From NCBI GenBank assembly GCA_943914405.1, contig CALUBX010000002.1, positions 1 through 64,000 of the forward strand: a stretch of 64,000 nt of DNA, in the 5' to 3' direction. The notes below the pieces were generated by a model. It was given only the letters and a program-made list of their open reading frames with translations, had not been told where the DNA came from and made no database searches. This document shows, piece by piece, positions 1-10,096 of the stretch; position 1 is the stretch's first letter; each line of letters begins with the position of its first letter. Both the position numbers and the translations under genes were made by a program. The DNA comes from an uncultured Hyphomicrobiales bacterium (lineage in GTDB: Bacteria; Pseudomonadota; Alphaproteobacteria; Rhizobiales; Rhizobiaceae).

Positions 1-466
1 AGGTAGACTTGACCACTTCGCCACGCTTCTCGCGTTCGGTTATGGCTGCATCGAAACCGTCATAGACCTCTTTGGAGAGCAAATTCTTCAGGCTTTTGCG
101 ATCGCCATCCGCATAGGCCATGACGATCATCTCGTAAGCCATACGAGCACCGTTCAGGAACTCACGCGGACGGAAGCTCGGATCGGACTTAACAAGATTG
201 CGCAAAGCGAGGTTGACGGGTGTATCGGGTTTGGCAATGCCATCGATCTCGGCGAGGCGCTGTTCGTCTTCTGCCCCATCGCGGCGCGGCAAGGTGACCA
301 CCTTGCTGTCGTCCGCAACCGGGGGCTTGCTGCTTTCTCTTGCGCCAAAAGGGTCCACCGGCGGCTTCTCATTGCCGGTGCGGCGGCCCAACACGCTCCT
401 CAGCTGAAAGAAGATCAGGACAGCGGCGACAAGGAAAAACAAAGTTATGAAGTCGTTCGAACCCAT
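1..466 (-). CDS. timA: Tim44-like domain protein TimA, N-terminal part (cut by window edge)
   Basis: The first 155 codons of a leftward gene can be read from an ATG at 466; the rest lies outside the window. The protein opens with a short N-tail and a hydrophobic anchor at about residues 5-22, then a Pro/Asp-rich linker, then from about residue 95 the start of a Tim44-like region (FLNGARMAYEMIVMAYADGD). Tim44-like proteins of alphaproteobacteria are inner-membrane anchored and have been linked to membrane-protein handling and, in Caulobacter, to cell division; the exact role is not fixed. It is divergent from fxsA and secB, the usual neighbourhood in Rhizobiales. The identification is firm from the sequence style and context, but the C-terminal domain is not visible here. 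Confidence 0.8.
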   Translation of the reverse strand, partial: MGSNDFITLFFLVAAVLIFFQLRSVLGRRTGNEKPPVDPFGARESSKPPVADDSKVVTLPRRDGAEDEQRLAEIDGIAKPDTPVNLALRNLVKSDPSFRPREFLNGARMAYEMIVMAYADGDRKSLKNLLSKEVYDGFDAAITEREKRGEVVKST

Positions 467-583
467 GTTGCCCGCAAATGTCCTTTTAAATGTGTCTGTT
501 CATATTCATATAGTCTTCCCGGCGCCATCTTCAAATAGCGGGTGGGGATGATCCGGCGACACGCAACCCGCCACGGAATGTCT

Positions 584-1099
584 ATGCGGCTTTTGCTTTT
601 TCCCATTCTCCTCCTGGCTTGGCCGCTGGCCGAGATAGCGGGTTTCGTGATTGTCGGACGTTCCATCGGATTATGGGGCACGCTAGGTCTTGTCATCGGC
701 ACCAGCGTCCTGGGCGGGCTTCTTCTGCGGGCACAGGGTATCGATCTGCTTCGCCGACTTTCTGCGGCCAGCCAGCAGGGCGAAGTGCCAGGCCAGGCGC
801 TGGTGGAAGGCGGGATGATCGTGGTGGCCGCAATCCTCCTGCTGCTGCCGGGATTCATCACGGACATACTGGGCTTGCTGCTGTTCGTTCCTTTCGTCCG
901 CAATGCCCTCTGGTCGCTGATCGGCCGGCGGGTCGTGGTTGTAAACGGTCGAACCGGCCGCCGAGAACAAGCTCGGCCTCACCCAACGCAGCCTCGGCGA
1001 AACAACGATATCGACGGCCCTGTGATCGACCTCGACGAAGAGGATTACCATCGCAACTCGTCGTCGCCCTGGTCGCGCGGCCCACGGCGCGACGGCTGA
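584..1099 (+). CDS. fxsA: FxsA family membrane protein
   Basis: A 171-residue FxsA family protein. It has hydrophobic segments at about residues 3-20, 27-48 and 76-102 (the last with the conserved LLPGFITDILG stretch) and a charged, Asp/Arg-rich cytoplasmic tail. E. coli FxsA over-expression suppresses exclusion of phage T7 by the F plasmid; its normal role is unknown. The reading frame stays open upstream to a GTG at 542. I chose the ATG at 584 because a GGA lies six bases before it and because the family starts with an MRLLL-type hydrophobic run; ATG 578 is also possible. It is divergent from timA and precedes secB. Confidence 0.88.
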   Translation: MRLLLFPILLLAWPLAEIAGFVIVGRSIGLWGTLGLVIGTSVLGGLLLRAQGIDLLRRLSAASQQGEVPGQALVEGGMIVVAAILLLLPGFITDILGLLLFVPFVRNALWSLIGRRVVVVNGRTGRREQARPHPTQPRRNNDIDGPVIDLDEEDYHRNSSSPWSRGPRRDG

Positions 1100-1176
1100 C
1101 CGCCTCCAGGCCAGGGTTGTAAGCCCCCGGCCGAAATGTTAGAGGGCCACACCGCTTTCAGCCTCGAGGACGACCC

Positions 1177-1653
1177 ATGGCAGACGACACAAACCAGGCC
1201 GCAACGCCTTCGCTCAGCATTCTCGCCCAGTACACGAAAGACCTTTCTTTCGAAAATCCGGGTGCGCCGCGTTCTCTTCAGGCCCGCGATAGAGCTCCTG
1301 CCATCAATATCAATGTCAATGTCAACGCAAACCCGCTCTCCGAGACCGACTTCGATGTTGTGCTGTCTCTGAACGTGGAAGCAACGGATGAGGGCAAGGT
1401 CGTCTTCGCAGCCGAACTGGTCTATGGCGGCGTATTCCGGATCACCGGCTTCCCGCAGGAGCATATGCTGCCGTTGCTCTTCATCGAGTGCCCGCGCCTG
1501 CTCTTCCCCTTCGCACGTCAGATCGTAGCCGACGTCACACGCAATGGCGGTTTCCCGCCGCTGATGATCGATCCGATCGATTTTGCCCAGATGTTCTCGC
1601 AGCGTATGGCCGAAGAGCAGGCCAAGGCCAAGGTTCAGGCCCTCAACAGCTGA
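1177..1653 (+). CDS. secB: Protein-export chaperone SecB
   Basis: A 158-residue SecB, close to the family's usual length. SecB is a cytosolic tetrameric chaperone that keeps precursor proteins unfolded and passes them to SecA at the Sec translocon. The typical alphaproteobacterial features are the beta-strand [19 protein letters not shown] (about residues 43-61), the GGVFRI segment, and the strongly conserved [21 protein letters not shown] (about residues 109-129). The gene ends just before a strong hairpin shared with the convergent dnaQ. It is probably transcribed alone or with fxsA. Confidence 0.97.
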   Translation: MADDTNQAATPSLSILAQYTKDLSFENPGAPRSLQARDRAPAININVNVNANPLSETDFDVVLSLNVEATDEGKVVFAAELVYGGVFRITGFPQEHMLPLLFIECPRLLFPFARQIVADVTRNGGFPPLMIDPIDFAQMFSQRMAEEQAKAKVQALNS

Positions 1654-1664
1654 GTTAGTCTTTC

Positions 1665-1697
1665 GAAGGCTGTCGGCAACACCGGCAGCCTTCTGCT
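1665..1697. terminator. Bidirectional hairpin terminator between secB and dnaQ
   Basis: A 12-bp stem (arms 1665-1676 and 1682-1693, one G-T pair) with a five-base loop CAACA lies between the convergent ends of secB and dnaQ. It is followed by a T-rich run on the plus strand, so it probably ends secB and may also act on dnaQ. Confidence 0.75.
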
Positions 1698-1701
1698 TCT
1701 C

Positions 1702-2409
1702 TCAGGAAGCAGAACCGTATTTGAGCCAGATCGCCTTATCTTTAAGCCCTGCGATCATGGCCGCATGAGCTTCGATATCCTCGGGTGTGAGGCGGCTCGG
1801 CAGCGGCCTTGGCCGGACCAAGGTCGTCGCAACAACCATTTCCTCCACTTCGATAACCGTAGAGCCCTGCTCCGCCCCGCCAAAGCCAAGTGCCGCCTGA
1901 CGACCGCCCGTCATCTCGATATAAACTTCCGCCAGGAGTTCGGAGTCGAGCAGCGCGCCGTGCTTGGTGCGATGGGCGTTGTCTATTCCGTAGCGACGGC
2001 AGAGTGCGTCAAGCGAGTTCGGGCCCATCGGATGCTTGCGACGAGCCATGGACAGTGTGTCGACGACACGATCATTCGGCACCGGAGGGATTCCGAGCCG
2101 CTCGAACTCGGCGTTGATGAAGCCCATGTCGAAGGTGGCGTTGTGGGCGATCCACTTAGCGCCATCGAAGAACTCGATAATGTCCTGTGCGACATCACCG
2201 AAACTCGGCTTGTCCTTCAGAAACTCATCCGTGATGCCGTGGACCGCGAGAGCATCCGGGTGAACCTTGCGCTCGCCCGGGTTGATGTAGAGATGCAGCG
2301 TACGGCCGGTCGGGAAGTTGTTGATCAGCTCGATACCGCCGATTTCGATAATCCGATCGAGCCGTGTTTCAAGCCCCGTGGTTTCCGTGTCGAAGATGAT
2401 TTCACGCAT
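1702..2409 (-). CDS. dnaQ: DNA polymerase III epsilon subunit (3'-5' proofreading exonuclease)
   Basis: A 235-residue DnaQ, the proofreading exonuclease of the replicative polymerase core, which pairs with the alpha subunit. The DEDDh exonuclease residues are visible: Exo I D7 and E9 (FDTETTGL), Exo II D94 (HNATFDMGF) and Exo III H150 and D155 (KHGALLDSELL). The C-terminal 50 residues hold the linker and the segment expected to bind the polymerase alpha subunit. Its ATG overlaps the coaE stop by eight bases, so it is the downstream gene of a tight leftward set aroE-coaE-dnaQ. Confidence 0.97.
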   Translation of the reverse strand: MREIIFDTETTGLETRLDRIIEIGGIELINNFPTGRTLHLYINPGERKVHPDALAVHGITDEFLKDKPSFGDVAQDIIEFFDGAKWIAHNATFDMGFINAEFERLGIPPVPNDRVVDTLSMARRKHPMGPNSLDALCRRYGIDNAHRTKHGALLDSELLAEVYIEMTGGRQAALGFGGAEQGSTVIEVEEMVVATTLVRPRPLPSRLTPEDIEAHAAMIAGLKDKAIWLKYGSAS

Positions 2410-3007
2410 GTCTCTCGGTCATCCTTCCGGCCCTTAGATCCGCAATGATTTGCCTGACCCTGTCCCTAGCCGCATCCAACCCCGCTCCGGTATCGATCAG
2501 AAAGTCGGCTCTCGACCGCTTCTCTGCATCGGGCATCTGACGCGAAAGAATCATACTCAGTTTTTCCTCGGTCATGCCAGGACGTGCAAGCACCCGATCC
2601 CGCTGAATCTGTGGATCGCAGGTGACGACCACAACGGTGTCCACCCGCTCCTCCGCACCGGTCTCGAATAAAAGCGGGATATCCAGCACGACCAGATCGG
2701 CAGCCTTATGCTGCTGGTCGGCTAAAAAATCCGCCTCCCTCTTCCGGACGAGCGGATGAACGATAGACTCTAGAACTCGAAGCTTTTCCGGTGCGGCGGA
2801 CAGCGCCCGAGACAGTTCCTGCCGATCAACCACCCCCGTCGCGACGGCATCGGGAAAGGCATCCCGCAAAGCCTCGACACCCTCGTGGCGGTAGATCTCG
2901 TGAACCACGGCATCCGCGTCGTTCACAGGAATACCTTCCTCTCTGAAAATCTTGGCAGTCGTTGACTTGCCCATGCCGATGGATCCGGTCAGTCCGATCT
3001 TGATCAT
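2402..3007 (-). CDS. coaE: Dephospho-CoA kinase
   Basis: A 201-residue CoaE, which phosphorylates the 3'-OH of dephospho-CoA in the last step of coenzyme A synthesis. The P-loop GSIGMGKST is at residues 8-16, the substrate Asp is in the NDADAVVHE segment near residue 30, and the lid region with arginines follows ([15 protein letters not shown]). Its ATG overlaps the aroE stop as ATGA (3004-3007), indicating translational coupling. Confidence 0.96.
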   Translation of the reverse strand: MIKIGLTGSIGMGKSTTAKIFREEGIPVNDADAVVHEIYRHEGVEALRDAFPDAVATGVVDRQELSRALSAAPEKLRVLESIVHPLVRKREADFLADQQHKAADLVVLDIPLLFETGAEERVDTVVVVTCDPQIQRDRVLARPGMTEEKLSMILSRQMPDAEKRSRADFLIDTGAGLDAARDRVRQIIADLRAGRMTERHA

Positions 3008-3861
3008 CCATGTTCATCCAGATCGTTGATGATCAGCCGACGAAGGTCTTCGTCGACAACAGGTCGATGCCCGAACCACTTTTCAAAGCCGGGGACTGCC
3101 TGATGGAGCAGCATCCCCAAGCCATCGACAACCGTCCGCCCCTGCTGTTCGGCCTGTCGAAGGAAATCCGTCTTCACCGGCACGTAGACAATGTCAGTCA
3201 CTATCGCGTCCTGCGCGAGAACGGAGAAATCGATGGCCAAGGCCTCGCTGCCGTCCATTCCCAATGACGTCGTATTCACGAAGAGCCCCGCCCCCTGTAT
3301 GACCTCCGGCAGTTCTTCCAGACCGTGAGGACGGATCCGAGGCCCGAACAGATCGGCCAGTTCCTTGGCACGTGCCGGCGTACGGTTGACGATATGAATC
3401 TCCTTCACACCCCGGTCGCGAACAGCCTGGACCACGGCCCGGCTTGCGCCCCCGGCGCCGAGTATCACAGCATGACTGGTCTTTGCCCAGTTCGAGCACC
3501 TCTCATCGAGATTGGCGGTAAAGCCGTAGCCATCAGTATTGGTCGCATTGACCAGGCCATCTTCGATCCAGAGTGTATTGGCTGCCCCAAGCTCGCGAGC
3601 AAGGTCATCCGGCCGGTCAGCCAGGCGGAAGGCGGCCTCCTTATGCGGAATGGTCACATTACCGCCTCGATATGGACCGGCGGTCTTCAGCCCCGAAATG
3701 AAATGGGGAAAATCCTCCGGTGTAACCGGTTCGGCCTTGTAGATGCCCGGCAAGCCATAGCGTCTAAGCCAATGGCCATGGATCAGAGGGGAACGGGAAT
3801 GCTTGATCGGCCAGCCGGTGACGAAAGCGCCCACTCGCTCTGTTTCACGTGAATCAGCCAT
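3004..3861 (-). CDS. aroE: Shikimate dehydrogenase
   Basis: A 285-residue AroE that reduces 3-dehydroshikimate to shikimate with NADPH in aromatic amino-acid synthesis. It shows the shikimate-binding SRS at residues 22-24 (KHSRSPLIH), the catalytic lysine in [11 protein letters not shown], the ATNTDGYGF Asp and the nucleotide motif GAGGASRA. The frame is open further upstream, but the ATG at 3861 gives the normal length and overlaps the end of maf by eight bases. Its first codons are written through a near-perfect parS site (3841-3856), which encodes DSRET at residues 3-7. Confidence 0.96.
   Translation of the reverse strand: MADSRETERVGAFVTGWPIKHSRSPLIHGHWLRRYGLPGIYKAEPVTPEDFPHFISGLKTAGPYRGGNVTIPHKEAAFRLADRPDDLARELGAANTLWIEDGLVNATNTDGYGFTANLDERCSNWAKTSHAVILGAGGASRAVVQAVRDRGVKEIHIVNRTPARAKELADLFGPRIRPHGLEELPEVIQGAGLFVNTTSLGMDGSEALAIDFSVLAQDAIVTDIVYVPVKTDFLRQAEQQGRTVVDGLGMLLHQAVPGFEKWFGHRPVVDEDLRRLIINDLDEHG
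3841..3856. other. parS centromere site 1 (inside the start of aroE)
   Basis: TGTTTCACGTGAATCA matches the broadly conserved 16-base parS palindrome TGTTTCACGTGAAACA at 15 of 16 positions. It lies about 1.6 kb left of the putative origin and would be a ParB loading site. It lies wholly within the first codons of aroE. Confidence 0.85.
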
Positions 3862-4447
3862 GGATGGCTCCAAGTTCACGTAGTTTTTCCAGAAGCGGAA
3901 GCATAGGCAGTCCCAAGATGGTAAAATAGTCACCTTCGATCTTGCTGAAGAGCTGGATACCCTCCCCCTCCAGCTGGTAGGCGCCGACGCTGGTAAAGGC
4001 CTTTTCTCCCACCCGATCCAGGTAGCGATCAACGAATTTTTCTGTGAGTGGCCGCACAGATAGATCGGCATAAGAGACATGTTTCCATAAGGCGCTTCCG
4101 TCGCGCACCAGCACAATGGCGCTGTTCAAACGGTGCGTCTGACCGGAAAGAGAGAGAAGGTTTTCCCTCGCCTCCGAGAGGGAACGCGGCTTGTGATAGA
4201 CACGATTTCCAAGCGACATGGTTTGATCGGATCCGAGGACCAAGGCCCCCGGCTGCCGCCCACTGACATCCACCGCCTTGGCCTCAGCCAAAGCAAGCGC
4301 CACTTCGTCCGGTGCCGCATTGGCAAGCGTCTGCTCGATCCGCCTTTCGTCGATCCCAGCTGGCGAGGCCTCGAAGGCAAGGCCCGCATTCTCCATCAAC
4401 ATCCGCCGGAATGGGCTCGACGATGCAAGAACAAGTTTAGGTTTCAC
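3854..4447 (-). CDS. maf: Maf-like nucleoside triphosphate pyrophosphatase
   Basis: A 197-residue Maf/HAM1-fold protein. Maf proteins hydrolyse non-canonical or modified nucleoside triphosphates to monophosphates; the exact substrate of this copy cannot be read from the sequence. It shows the N-terminal [11 protein letters not shown] signature (residues 5-15), the GSDQTM catalytic Asp region and the EGEGIQLF C-terminal motif. The frame is open to an ATG at 4498, but the GTG at 4447 has an AGGAG six to seven bases upstream and gives the family-typical [12 protein letters not shown] start. It sits between ppsR and aroE in a leftward cluster. Confidence 0.92.
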   Translation of the reverse strand: MKPKLVLASSSPFRRMLMENAGLAFEASPAGIDERRIEQTLANAAPDEVALALAEAKAVDVSGRQPGALVLGSDQTMSLGNRVYHKPRSLSEARENLLSLSGQTHRLNSAIVLVRDGSALWKHVSYADLSVRPLTEKFVDRYLDRVGEKAFTSVGAYQLEGEGIQLFSKIEGDYFTILGLPMLPLLEKLRELGAIHG

Positions 4448-4472
4448 GACAATCTCCTGGATCGGGCGCGCC

Positions 4473-5294
4473 TTAGCGCAGCTTCGGCCTGAGGGCAACG
4501 ATCGCCGCCGCCGTCTCTTCTATTGAACGTCTTGTGACGTCGATCACCGGCCAGTTCTGCCGCGCGCACAGCGCCCGGGCGTATTTCAGTTCCTCGTTGA
4601 TCGTTGCGCGGTCGGTATATTGGTTGCGATCAAAGCCGGCGGTTGCACCCAACTCCCGATGCTCACGGACCTGGCTGATCCGGTCGGTCGTTGCCACAAG
4701 CCCAACGATCAGTGGTCGCGTCGCCTGGTAGAGGCTGGCTGGCAGATCATGTCCTGGGACGATAGGAATATTTGCGGTCTTGATTCCGCGATTGGCCAGA
4801 TAAATGCTGGTCGGAGTCTTGGACGTGCGGCTGATACCGATGAGCACGATATCGGCTTCGTCATAATCTTCCGGCATTTGCCCGTCGTCATGATCCATGG
4901 CGAAGTTGAGAGCTTCGATCCGCCGAAAATAATCGGCATTCAGTGCATGTTGCGCTCCGACCCTGCGCCGCGAGGGCGCCCCGAGATAAGCCTGAAAGGT
5001 TGCCAGGACCGGCTTCAGCACATTGACCGACGGAATGCCCATCTCGCGGCACCGTTCGTCGATCAGTGCCGCCAGTTCCTCGTCTACGATCGTATAGAGG
5101 ACGATGCCAGGTTCGCGGTCGATCGATTCGAGAACCGAAAGGATCTGCTTGCGGTGCCGGATCAGCGGATAGACGTGTTCGATCGCTAGCGAGGACTGAA
5201 ACTGTGCCGCAGCGGCGCGACCGGCTGCAATAAGAGTCTCGCCCGTTGAGTCAGAAATCATATGCAGATGGAAGAAGTTTTTCTTGTTCTCCAC
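4473..5294 (-). CDS. ppsR: Bifunctional PEP synthase / PPDK regulatory kinase-phosphorylase (DUF299)
   Basis: A 273-residue protein of the DUF299 family. Members carry out ADP-dependent inactivating phosphorylation and Pi-dependent activating dephosphorylation of either PEP synthase or pyruvate phosphate dikinase. The P-loop-like GISRTSKT is at residues 153-160, and the N-terminal [13 protein letters not shown] and C-terminal [11 protein letters not shown] motifs are present. Rhizobia often use pyruvate phosphate dikinase, so that is the likelier target, by inference. It is the first leftward gene beside the putative replication origin, the place of the RP001-type gene next to hemE in other alphaproteobacteria. 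Confidence 0.92.
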   Translation of the reverse strand: MENKKNFFHLHMISDSTGETLIAAGRAAAAQFQSSLAIEHVYPLIRHRKQILSVLESIDREPGIVLYTIVDEELAALIDERCREMGIPSVNVLKPVLATFQAYLGAPSRRRVGAQHALNADYFRRIEALNFAMDHDDGQMPEDYDEADIVLIGISRTSKTPTSIYLANRGIKTANIPIVPGHDLPASLYQATRPLIVGLVATTDRISQVREHRELGATAGFDRNQYTDRATINEELKYARALCARQNWPVIDVTRRSIEETAAAIVALRPKLR

Positions 5295-5694
5295 GCTGTT
5301 TTTAAGCCTTTGTTGACAAGTCGGGACAGACGCTGGCGTTCGCTAGCTCGCGGCCCAGCGCCGGGGATAGAGGCTGGCTTTTCCACATTCGCCGTCGCGC
5401 CGGAGAGATTCTATCGGTGTTTGTGCACTTTGGGGAAAACAGCGGCAAGCCCATTTCTCATCCCCAGCATATCCACAGCTGGTTCGAGATCTGGGAGCCT
5501 AGCAAGCCACTGTAGATGCTTATATTTTTTCGATATCCCCATACTGCTGCCGGCTACCCGCTTCTATCCTCCAAGACTTTCCGCCTCAGCGGCCGATCGC
5601 CGCGTTTCCTGTCGAGGGCGTTTAATCCTTGCTACTCACCGACTCTAAGAAATAGAAAAAGATCTAGATTCATTTCTTTGTTTTATGGGAGAGC
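5295..5694. other. Putative chromosomal replication origin (oriC)
   Basis: A 400-bp gap without a convincing gene separates ppsR and hemE, which point away from each other. It holds two DnaA-box-like nonamers with 8 of 9 matches to TTATCCACA (TTTTCCACA at 5379-5387 and ATATCCACA at 5469-5477). It also holds a CtrA-like TTAA-N7-TTGA (5302-5316), a T-rich patch near 5520-5533, an A/T-rich stretch at 5645-5685, and three GANTC methylation sites (5407, 5641, 5667). Known alphaproteobacterial origins (Caulobacter, Sinorhizobium) lie beside hemE. Two short ORFs here (5262-5648 and 5516-5701) look like chance frames. Confidence 0.8.
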
Positions 5695-6732
5695 GTGTTG
5701 ACGCGGCCAAGCCGGAAAATCCTTGAGGTGCTGGACGGAAAGACCGTCTCGCCTCCCCCCATCTGGCTGATGAGACAGGCAGGCCGCTATCTCCCTGAAT
5801 ATCGCGAGGTTCGCGCTCAGGCAGGTGGTTTCCTCGACCTCTGTTACACGCCGGACTTTGCGGTGAAGGTAACGCTCCAACCGATCCGTCGCTATGGCTT
5901 CGACGCAGCCATTCTCTTCTCCGATATCCTTGTCATACCGGATGCATTGAAGCGGAACGTTCGTTTCGTTCAGGGAGAAGGGCCTCGAATGGATCCCATC
6001 GATCCTGCGGGCATCGAGGGGCTGCGGGCCGAAGGTGTGTTCGAGCATCTGGCTCCGGTGTTTGAGACGGTCGGACGCCTGCGTTCCGAACTTCCAGACC
6101 AAACCACCCTGCTCGGCTTCTGCGGCGCACCGTGGACGGTGGCGACCTATATGATCGCTGGGCACGGGACTCCTGACCAGGCCCCGGCCCGGCTGTTTGC
6201 TTACAGGTACCCAGAGGCTTTCCGGCGTCTCTTAGACATGCTTGCCGAGATCTCTGCCGAATATCTGATCCGGCAGATCGACGCGGGAGCCGATGCCGTG
6301 CAGATATTCGATTCCTGGGCGGGCGTGCTGGGAGAAGAGGAGTTCGAAGCCTTCTCGGCCCGGCCTGTGGCGCGGATGATCGACCTGGTCCGATCCCAGC
6401 GGCCGCAGGCACGGATCATAGCGTTCGCCAAAGGAGCAGGCCTTCATCTGAAGACCTATCGCCAGAAGACGAAGGCCGACGCGATCGGCTTGGACTGGTC
6501 TGTGCCTTTATCTGTCGCTGCGGATCTGCAGAAGGATGGCCCTGTGCAGGGAAATCTCGATCCGATGCGTTTGGTGGCGGGCGGTCAATCGCTGGATGAG
6601 GGCGTGGACGCCATTCTCGACCGATTGGGACAAGGACCGCTGATCTTCAACCTCGGCCATGGGATCACGCCGGAAGCCGACCCTGCGCATGTATCGCGGC
6701 TCGTCAACCGGGTGCGCGGAGCAAGATCATGA
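5695..6732 (+). CDS. hemE: Uroporphyrinogen decarboxylase
   Basis: A 345-residue HemE that decarboxylates the four acetate groups of uroporphyrinogen III to give coproporphyrinogen III in haem synthesis. It shows the N-terminal [17 protein letters not shown] signature (about residues 21-37), the catalytic Asp region in [15 protein letters not shown], and the conserved GFCGAPWT segment. I used the GTG at 5695, which follows a GGGAG; a TTG at 5698 is possible. It is the first rightward gene after the putative origin and its stop overlaps the start of hemJ. Confidence 0.97.
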   Translation: MLTRPSRKILEVLDGKTVSPPPIWLMRQAGRYLPEYREVRAQAGGFLDLCYTPDFAVKVTLQPIRRYGFDAAILFSDILVIPDALKRNVRFVQGEGPRMDPIDPAGIEGLRAEGVFEHLAPVFETVGRLRSELPDQTTLLGFCGAPWTVATYMIAGHGTPDQAPARLFAYRYPEAFRRLLDMLAEISAEYLIRQIDAGADAVQIFDSWAGVLGEEEFEAFSARPVARMIDLVRSQRPQARIIAFAKGAGLHLKTYRQKTKADAIGLDWSVPLSVAADLQKDGPVQGNLDPMRLVAGGQSLDEGVDAILDRLGQGPLIFNLGHGITPEADPAHVSRLVNRVRGARS

Positions 6733-7268
6733 TGCACGATACCCCACCCGGTGGCCCGGGCGCAAAGGCTGCGCCGCGCGCGGCCATGGCGCTCCTGGTT
6801 TTCCTGGCGATCATTTTCCTGATCTACTGGCTGCAGCCCGACAACATCCTGCTCTACATGAAGGCTTTTCACGTCATTGCCGTGATAGCCTGGATGGCCG
6901 GCCTCCTCTACCTGCCGCGGCTTTTCATCTACCATTCGGAGGCTGAACCGGGCTCATCCCAATCCGAGACGTTCAAGGTCATGGAGAAGCGGCTTTTGAA
7001 GATCATCATGAACCCGGCCATGATGATCACCTGGGTACTCGGCTTGATCATGGCTTGGCAAGCTTTCCAGTTCGAGGGCGCATGGCTGCATGCCAAGATC
7101 CTGCTCGTGGTTCTGCTGACAGCCGTTCATGTCGTCTTCAGCCGCGCGGTGAGGACTTTTGCTGCGGATGGCCCGCGCAAGCCCGCGCGCTACTGGCGCA
7201 TGATGAACGAGCTACCCACCGTGCTGATGATCCTTATTGTCATCCTCGTTGTGGTGAAGCCTTTTTAA
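6729..7268 (+). CDS. hemJ: Protoporphyrinogen IX oxidase HemJ
   Basis: A 179-residue membrane protein of the HemJ (UPF0093) family, which oxidises protoporphyrinogen IX to protoporphyrin IX in bacteria that lack HemG and HemY. Four to five hydrophobic segments are visible (about residues 18-36, 43-62, 95-112, 122-138, 160-177), with the conserved His in [23 protein letters not shown]. It overlaps hemE by four bases, so two haem steps are transcribed together. The N-terminal 20 residues are Pro/Ala-rich and could belong to a later start. Confidence 0.92.
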   Translation: MMHDTPPGGPGAKAAPRAAMALLVFLAIIFLIYWLQPDNILLYMKAFHVIAVIAWMAGLLYLPRLFIYHSEAEPGSSQSETFKVMEKRLLKIIMNPAMMITWVLGLIMAWQAFQFEGAWLHAKILLVVLLTAVHVVFSRAVRTFAADGPRKPARYWRMMNELPTVLMILIVILVVVKPF

Positions 7269-7446
7269 TTTTCTTCCCTCGTCTGCCAATGCCCTCTTGC
7301 AGCCTCCCTTCCGAACGGCTATTTTCCCGGCCACCTCATCTTCGTGGCATGCGTGTAGTCTCTCATCGTCCCGGATCATCTTCCGCGGTAGCGAATTCAC
7401 CGACACGCCTATTTCTCCCCCAATTCTCCAGTGTGGTCCTCTCTTC

Positions 7447-8712
7447 ATGGCTGAAATGAAGCTTCAAGAACTCAAGAGCAAGTCGCCAACAGACTTGCTG
7501 ACCTTTGCCGAATCGCTCGAGGTCGAGAACGCCAGCACGATGCGCAAGCAGGAGCTGATGTTCGCCATTCTCAAGGTTCTGGCCAGCCAGGACGTCGAGA
7601 TTATTGGCGAAGGCGTTGTTGAGGTTCTGCAGGACGGCTTTGGTTTCCTACGATCCGCTAACGCGAACTATCTCCCTGGCCCGGACGACATCTACATCTC
7701 GCCCTCGCAGATCCGGCGCTTCTCACTGAAGACCGGCGACACTGTGGAAGGCCCGATTCGAGGTCCCAAAGAGGGCGAACGCTATTTTGCCCTGCTCAAG
7801 GTCAATACGATCAATTTCGACGACCCTGAGAAGATCCGCCACAAGGTCCATTTCGACAATTTGACGCCGCTCTATCCGAACGAGCGGTTTAAGATGGAAC
7901 TGGATATCCCGACCTCCCGCGACCTGTCTGCCCGTGTGATCGATCTTGTGGCACCGCTTGGCAAGGGTCAGCGCGGTCTGATTGTCGCGCCGCCGCGTAC
8001 GGGTAAGACGGTCCTTCTTCAGAACATTGCTCACTCGATCACCGCCAATCACCCCGAATGCTATCTGATCGTGCTGCTGATCGACGAGCGGCCGGAAGAA
8101 GTGACGGACATGCAGCGATCGGTGAAGGGTGAGGTCGTGTCTTCGACCTTCGACGAGCCTGCGGTGCGCCACGTGCAGGTCGCGGAAATGGTCATCGAGA
8201 AGGCCAAGCGCCTTGTCGAGCATGGCCGTGACGTGGTCATCCTGCTCGACTCCATTACGCGCCTCGGGCGAGCCTATAACACCGTCGTCCCGTCGTCTGG
8301 CAAGGTCCTGACCGGTGGTGTGGATGCCAATGCGCTTCAGCGTCCGAAGCGCTTCTTCGGTGCTGCTCGTAATATCGAGGAAGGTGGATCTCTCACCATT
8401 ATTGCCACCGCCCTGATCGATACGGGCAGCCGAATGGACGAGGTGATCTTCGAAGAATTCAAGGGTACAGGTAACTCGGAAATCGTGCTGGACCGCAAGG
8501 TTGCGGATAAGCGAATCTTCCCTGCCATGGATATCCTTAAGTCCGGTACCCGTAAGGAAGATCTGCTGGTTCCACGGCAGGACCTTCAGAAGATCTTTGT
8601 CCTTCGCCGTATTCTGGCCCCGATGGGCACGACGGATGCGATCGAGTTTCTGATCGACAAGTTGAAGCAGACCAAGAACAATGGCGACTTCTTCGACTCG
8701 ATGAATACTTGA
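7447..8712 (+). CDS. rho: Transcription termination factor Rho
   Basis: A 421-residue Rho, a hexameric RNA-dependent ATPase that releases transcripts. It has an N-terminal Rho domain, an S1-like cold-shock RNA-binding domain (about residues 50-120, with DGFGFLRS), and the ATPase core with P-loop [12 protein letters not shown] near residues 176-187 and the Walker B/Q-loop segment [14 protein letters not shown]. The frame is open 150 bases upstream, but the ATG at 7447 gives the standard rhizobial length and sequence ([12 protein letters not shown]). A 178-bp gap with no gene precedes it, which may be its leader. Confidence 0.98.
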   Translation: MAEMKLQELKSKSPTDLLTFAESLEVENASTMRKQELMFAILKVLASQDVEIIGEGVVEVLQDGFGFLRSANANYLPGPDDIYISPSQIRRFSLKTGDTVEGPIRGPKEGERYFALLKVNTINFDDPEKIRHKVHFDNLTPLYPNERFKMELDIPTSRDLSARVIDLVAPLGKGQRGLIVAPPRTGKTVLLQNIAHSITANHPECYLIVLLIDERPEEVTDMQRSVKGEVVSSTFDEPAVRHVQVAEMVIEKAKRLVEHGRDVVILLDSITRLGRAYNTVVPSSGKVLTGGVDANALQRPKRFFGAARNIEEGGSLTIIATALIDTGSRMDEVIFEEFKGTGNSEIVLDRKVADKRIFPAMDILKSGTRKEDLLVPRQDLQKIFVLRRILAPMGTTDAIEFLIDKLKQTKNNGDFFDSMNT

Positions 8713-8738
8713 TCCTTAGCCGGATTCTGGATCAAAAC

Positions 8739-8775
8739 AGAGCGCTCGGGAAACCGGGCGCTTTCGAGTTTTACG
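8739..8775 (+). terminator. Rho-independent terminator after rho
   Basis: A GC-rich hairpin (AGCGCTCGG, loop GAAA, CCGGGCGCT) followed by TTTCGAGTTTT lies 28 bp after the rho stop and 15 bp before mnmE. It probably ends the hemE-hemJ-rho transcript. Confidence 0.7.
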
Positions 8776-8788
8776 GCGGACATCAGCC

Positions 8789-10096
8789 ATGGAATCTCAT
8801 CCGAACGATACCATTTTCGCCCTTTCCAGCGGCGCACTCCCCGCCGGCATTGCTGTGGTGAGGCTCAGCGGGCCGCAGGCTTTCGGCATCGCCGCGACGA
8901 TGGCTGGCCCTATCTCACCTAGCGCGAAGGCATCGTTACGGACGATCAGATCACGGGACGGTTCCGTCCTCGACCAAGGCCTTGTTCTCGGCTTTCAGGC
9001 ACCCCACTCTTTCACCGGCGAGGATTGTGTCGAACTTCATCTTCACGGAAGCCGTGCCGTGGTTGCAACCATATCGGCTGAGCTTGCATCGTTCGCTGGC
9101 GTTAGAATGGCTGAGGCCGGTGAGTTTTCAAGACGTGCATTCGATAATGGCAAGCTTGATCTGGTCGAGATCGAAGGGCTTGCTGACCTCATCGCTGCCG
9201 AAACGGAAATGCAACGCCGACTGGCGATCGAGCAGAGCTTTGGGAACCAGTCCCTCCGTTATATGGAATGGGCGGAGCGCCTGACCCGCGCCCGCGCCCT
9301 CATTGAAGCGGAACTGGACTTCGCCGATGAAGAGGATGTGCCTGGATCGGTTTCCGATCGGGTTTGGGCTGATGTGGCCGGTCTTCAGACCGAATTGATT
9401 GAACATTTGGCTGCTTCGCGGGGTGGCGAAATCATCCGCGACGGGTTCAAAGTCGTACTGATGGGACCTCCGAACGCGGGTAAGTCAAGCCTTCTGAATG
9501 CCTTAGCCCGGAGAGATGTAGCGATCGTGACCGACATCGCGGGTACGACGCGGGATATCCTGCATGTCGATCTCGATATGGACGGATACCTTGTGCGTTT
9601 CTTCGATACCGCCGGGCTCCGAGATAGCGACGATGCGATCGAGCGCGAAGGTATCCGCCGGGCAAAGTTGGCGATAGAGGGCGCTGATCTGGTTTTAAGC
9701 CTGCATGGTATCGATTCGGCACCGCAACGAATAGATAAGTTGCTTTCGACGAAGACGATTAACGTGGGGACCAAGCGCGACATTTACGGGACATCGCCAG
9801 TCTTTGATGTCTGCATCTCAGTGGTCACCGGTGAAGGTTTGGACGATTTGCGGGGGCTGATTCTTGGCCAACTCCGTGTGTGTTGGTCGGGATCTATGGT
9901 ACCGAACCGCCAGAGACATTTGCAGCACCTCAAACTGGCTTCCAATTTTATCGACGAAGCGTTAAGTGGCTCGCAACTGGATCTGCAGGCGGAAAGCCTG
10001 CGCGCAGCTGCATCGTCGCTGGGGCGGATAACCGGTCGTGTCGATGTCGAGCAATTGCTCGGTCTCATATTTTCGCAGTTCTGTATTGGCAAATGA
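8789..10096 (+). CDS. mnmE: tRNA uridine-5-carboxymethylaminomethyl modification GTPase
   Basis: A 435-residue MnmE (TrmE), which works with MnmG to put the cmnm5 group on U34 of certain tRNAs. The N-terminal tetrahydrofolate-binding domain ([20 protein letters not shown]) leads into a helical domain, then the inserted G domain with G1 GPPNAGKSS at about 227-235, G2 TDIAGTTRD, and G3 DTAG. The C-terminal catalytic CIGK is at residues 432-435. The stop codon is part of a parS-like site, and mnmG follows after 39 bp. Confidence 0.97.
   Translation: MESHPNDTIFALSSGALPAGIAVVRLSGPQAFGIAATMAGPISPSAKASLRTIRSRDGSVLDQGLVLGFQAPHSFTGEDCVELHLHGSRAVVATISAELASFAGVRMAEAGEFSRRAFDNGKLDLVEIEGLADLIAAETEMQRRLAIEQSFGNQSLRYMEWAERLTRARALIEAELDFADEEDVPGSVSDRVWADVAGLQTELIEHLAASRGGEIIRDGFKVVLMGPPNAGKSSLLNALARRDVAIVTDIAGTTRDILHVDLDMDGYLVRFFDTAGLRDSDDAIEREGIRRAKLAIEGADLVLSLHGIDSAPQRIDKLLSTKTINVGTKRDIYGTSPVFDVCISVVTGEGLDDLRGLILGQLRVCWSGSMVPNRQRHLQHLKLASNFIDEALSGSQLDLQAESLRAAASSLGRITGRVDVEQLLGLIFSQFCIGK

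Noticed and set aside
1303..1332. Repeating AAT-ATC/AAT-GTC codons in secB
   Set aside because: They encode the conserved INVNVNAN beta-strand of SecB and are not a DNA repeat element.
4440..4455. GGTTTCACGACAATCT at the maf start, resembling half of a parS site
   Set aside because: It matches the parS consensus at only 11 of 16 positions and the right half is wrong, so I did not count it as a fifth site.
5481..5500. GGTTCGAGATC in the origin gap, like a tRNA T-loop
   Set aside because: No acceptor or anticodon stems can be folded around it, so it is not a tRNA gene.
5262..5648. A 128-codon frame across the origin gap
   Set aside because: It runs antisense into ppsR, has no ribosome site, and its product resembles no protein. 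The origin signals explain the gap better.
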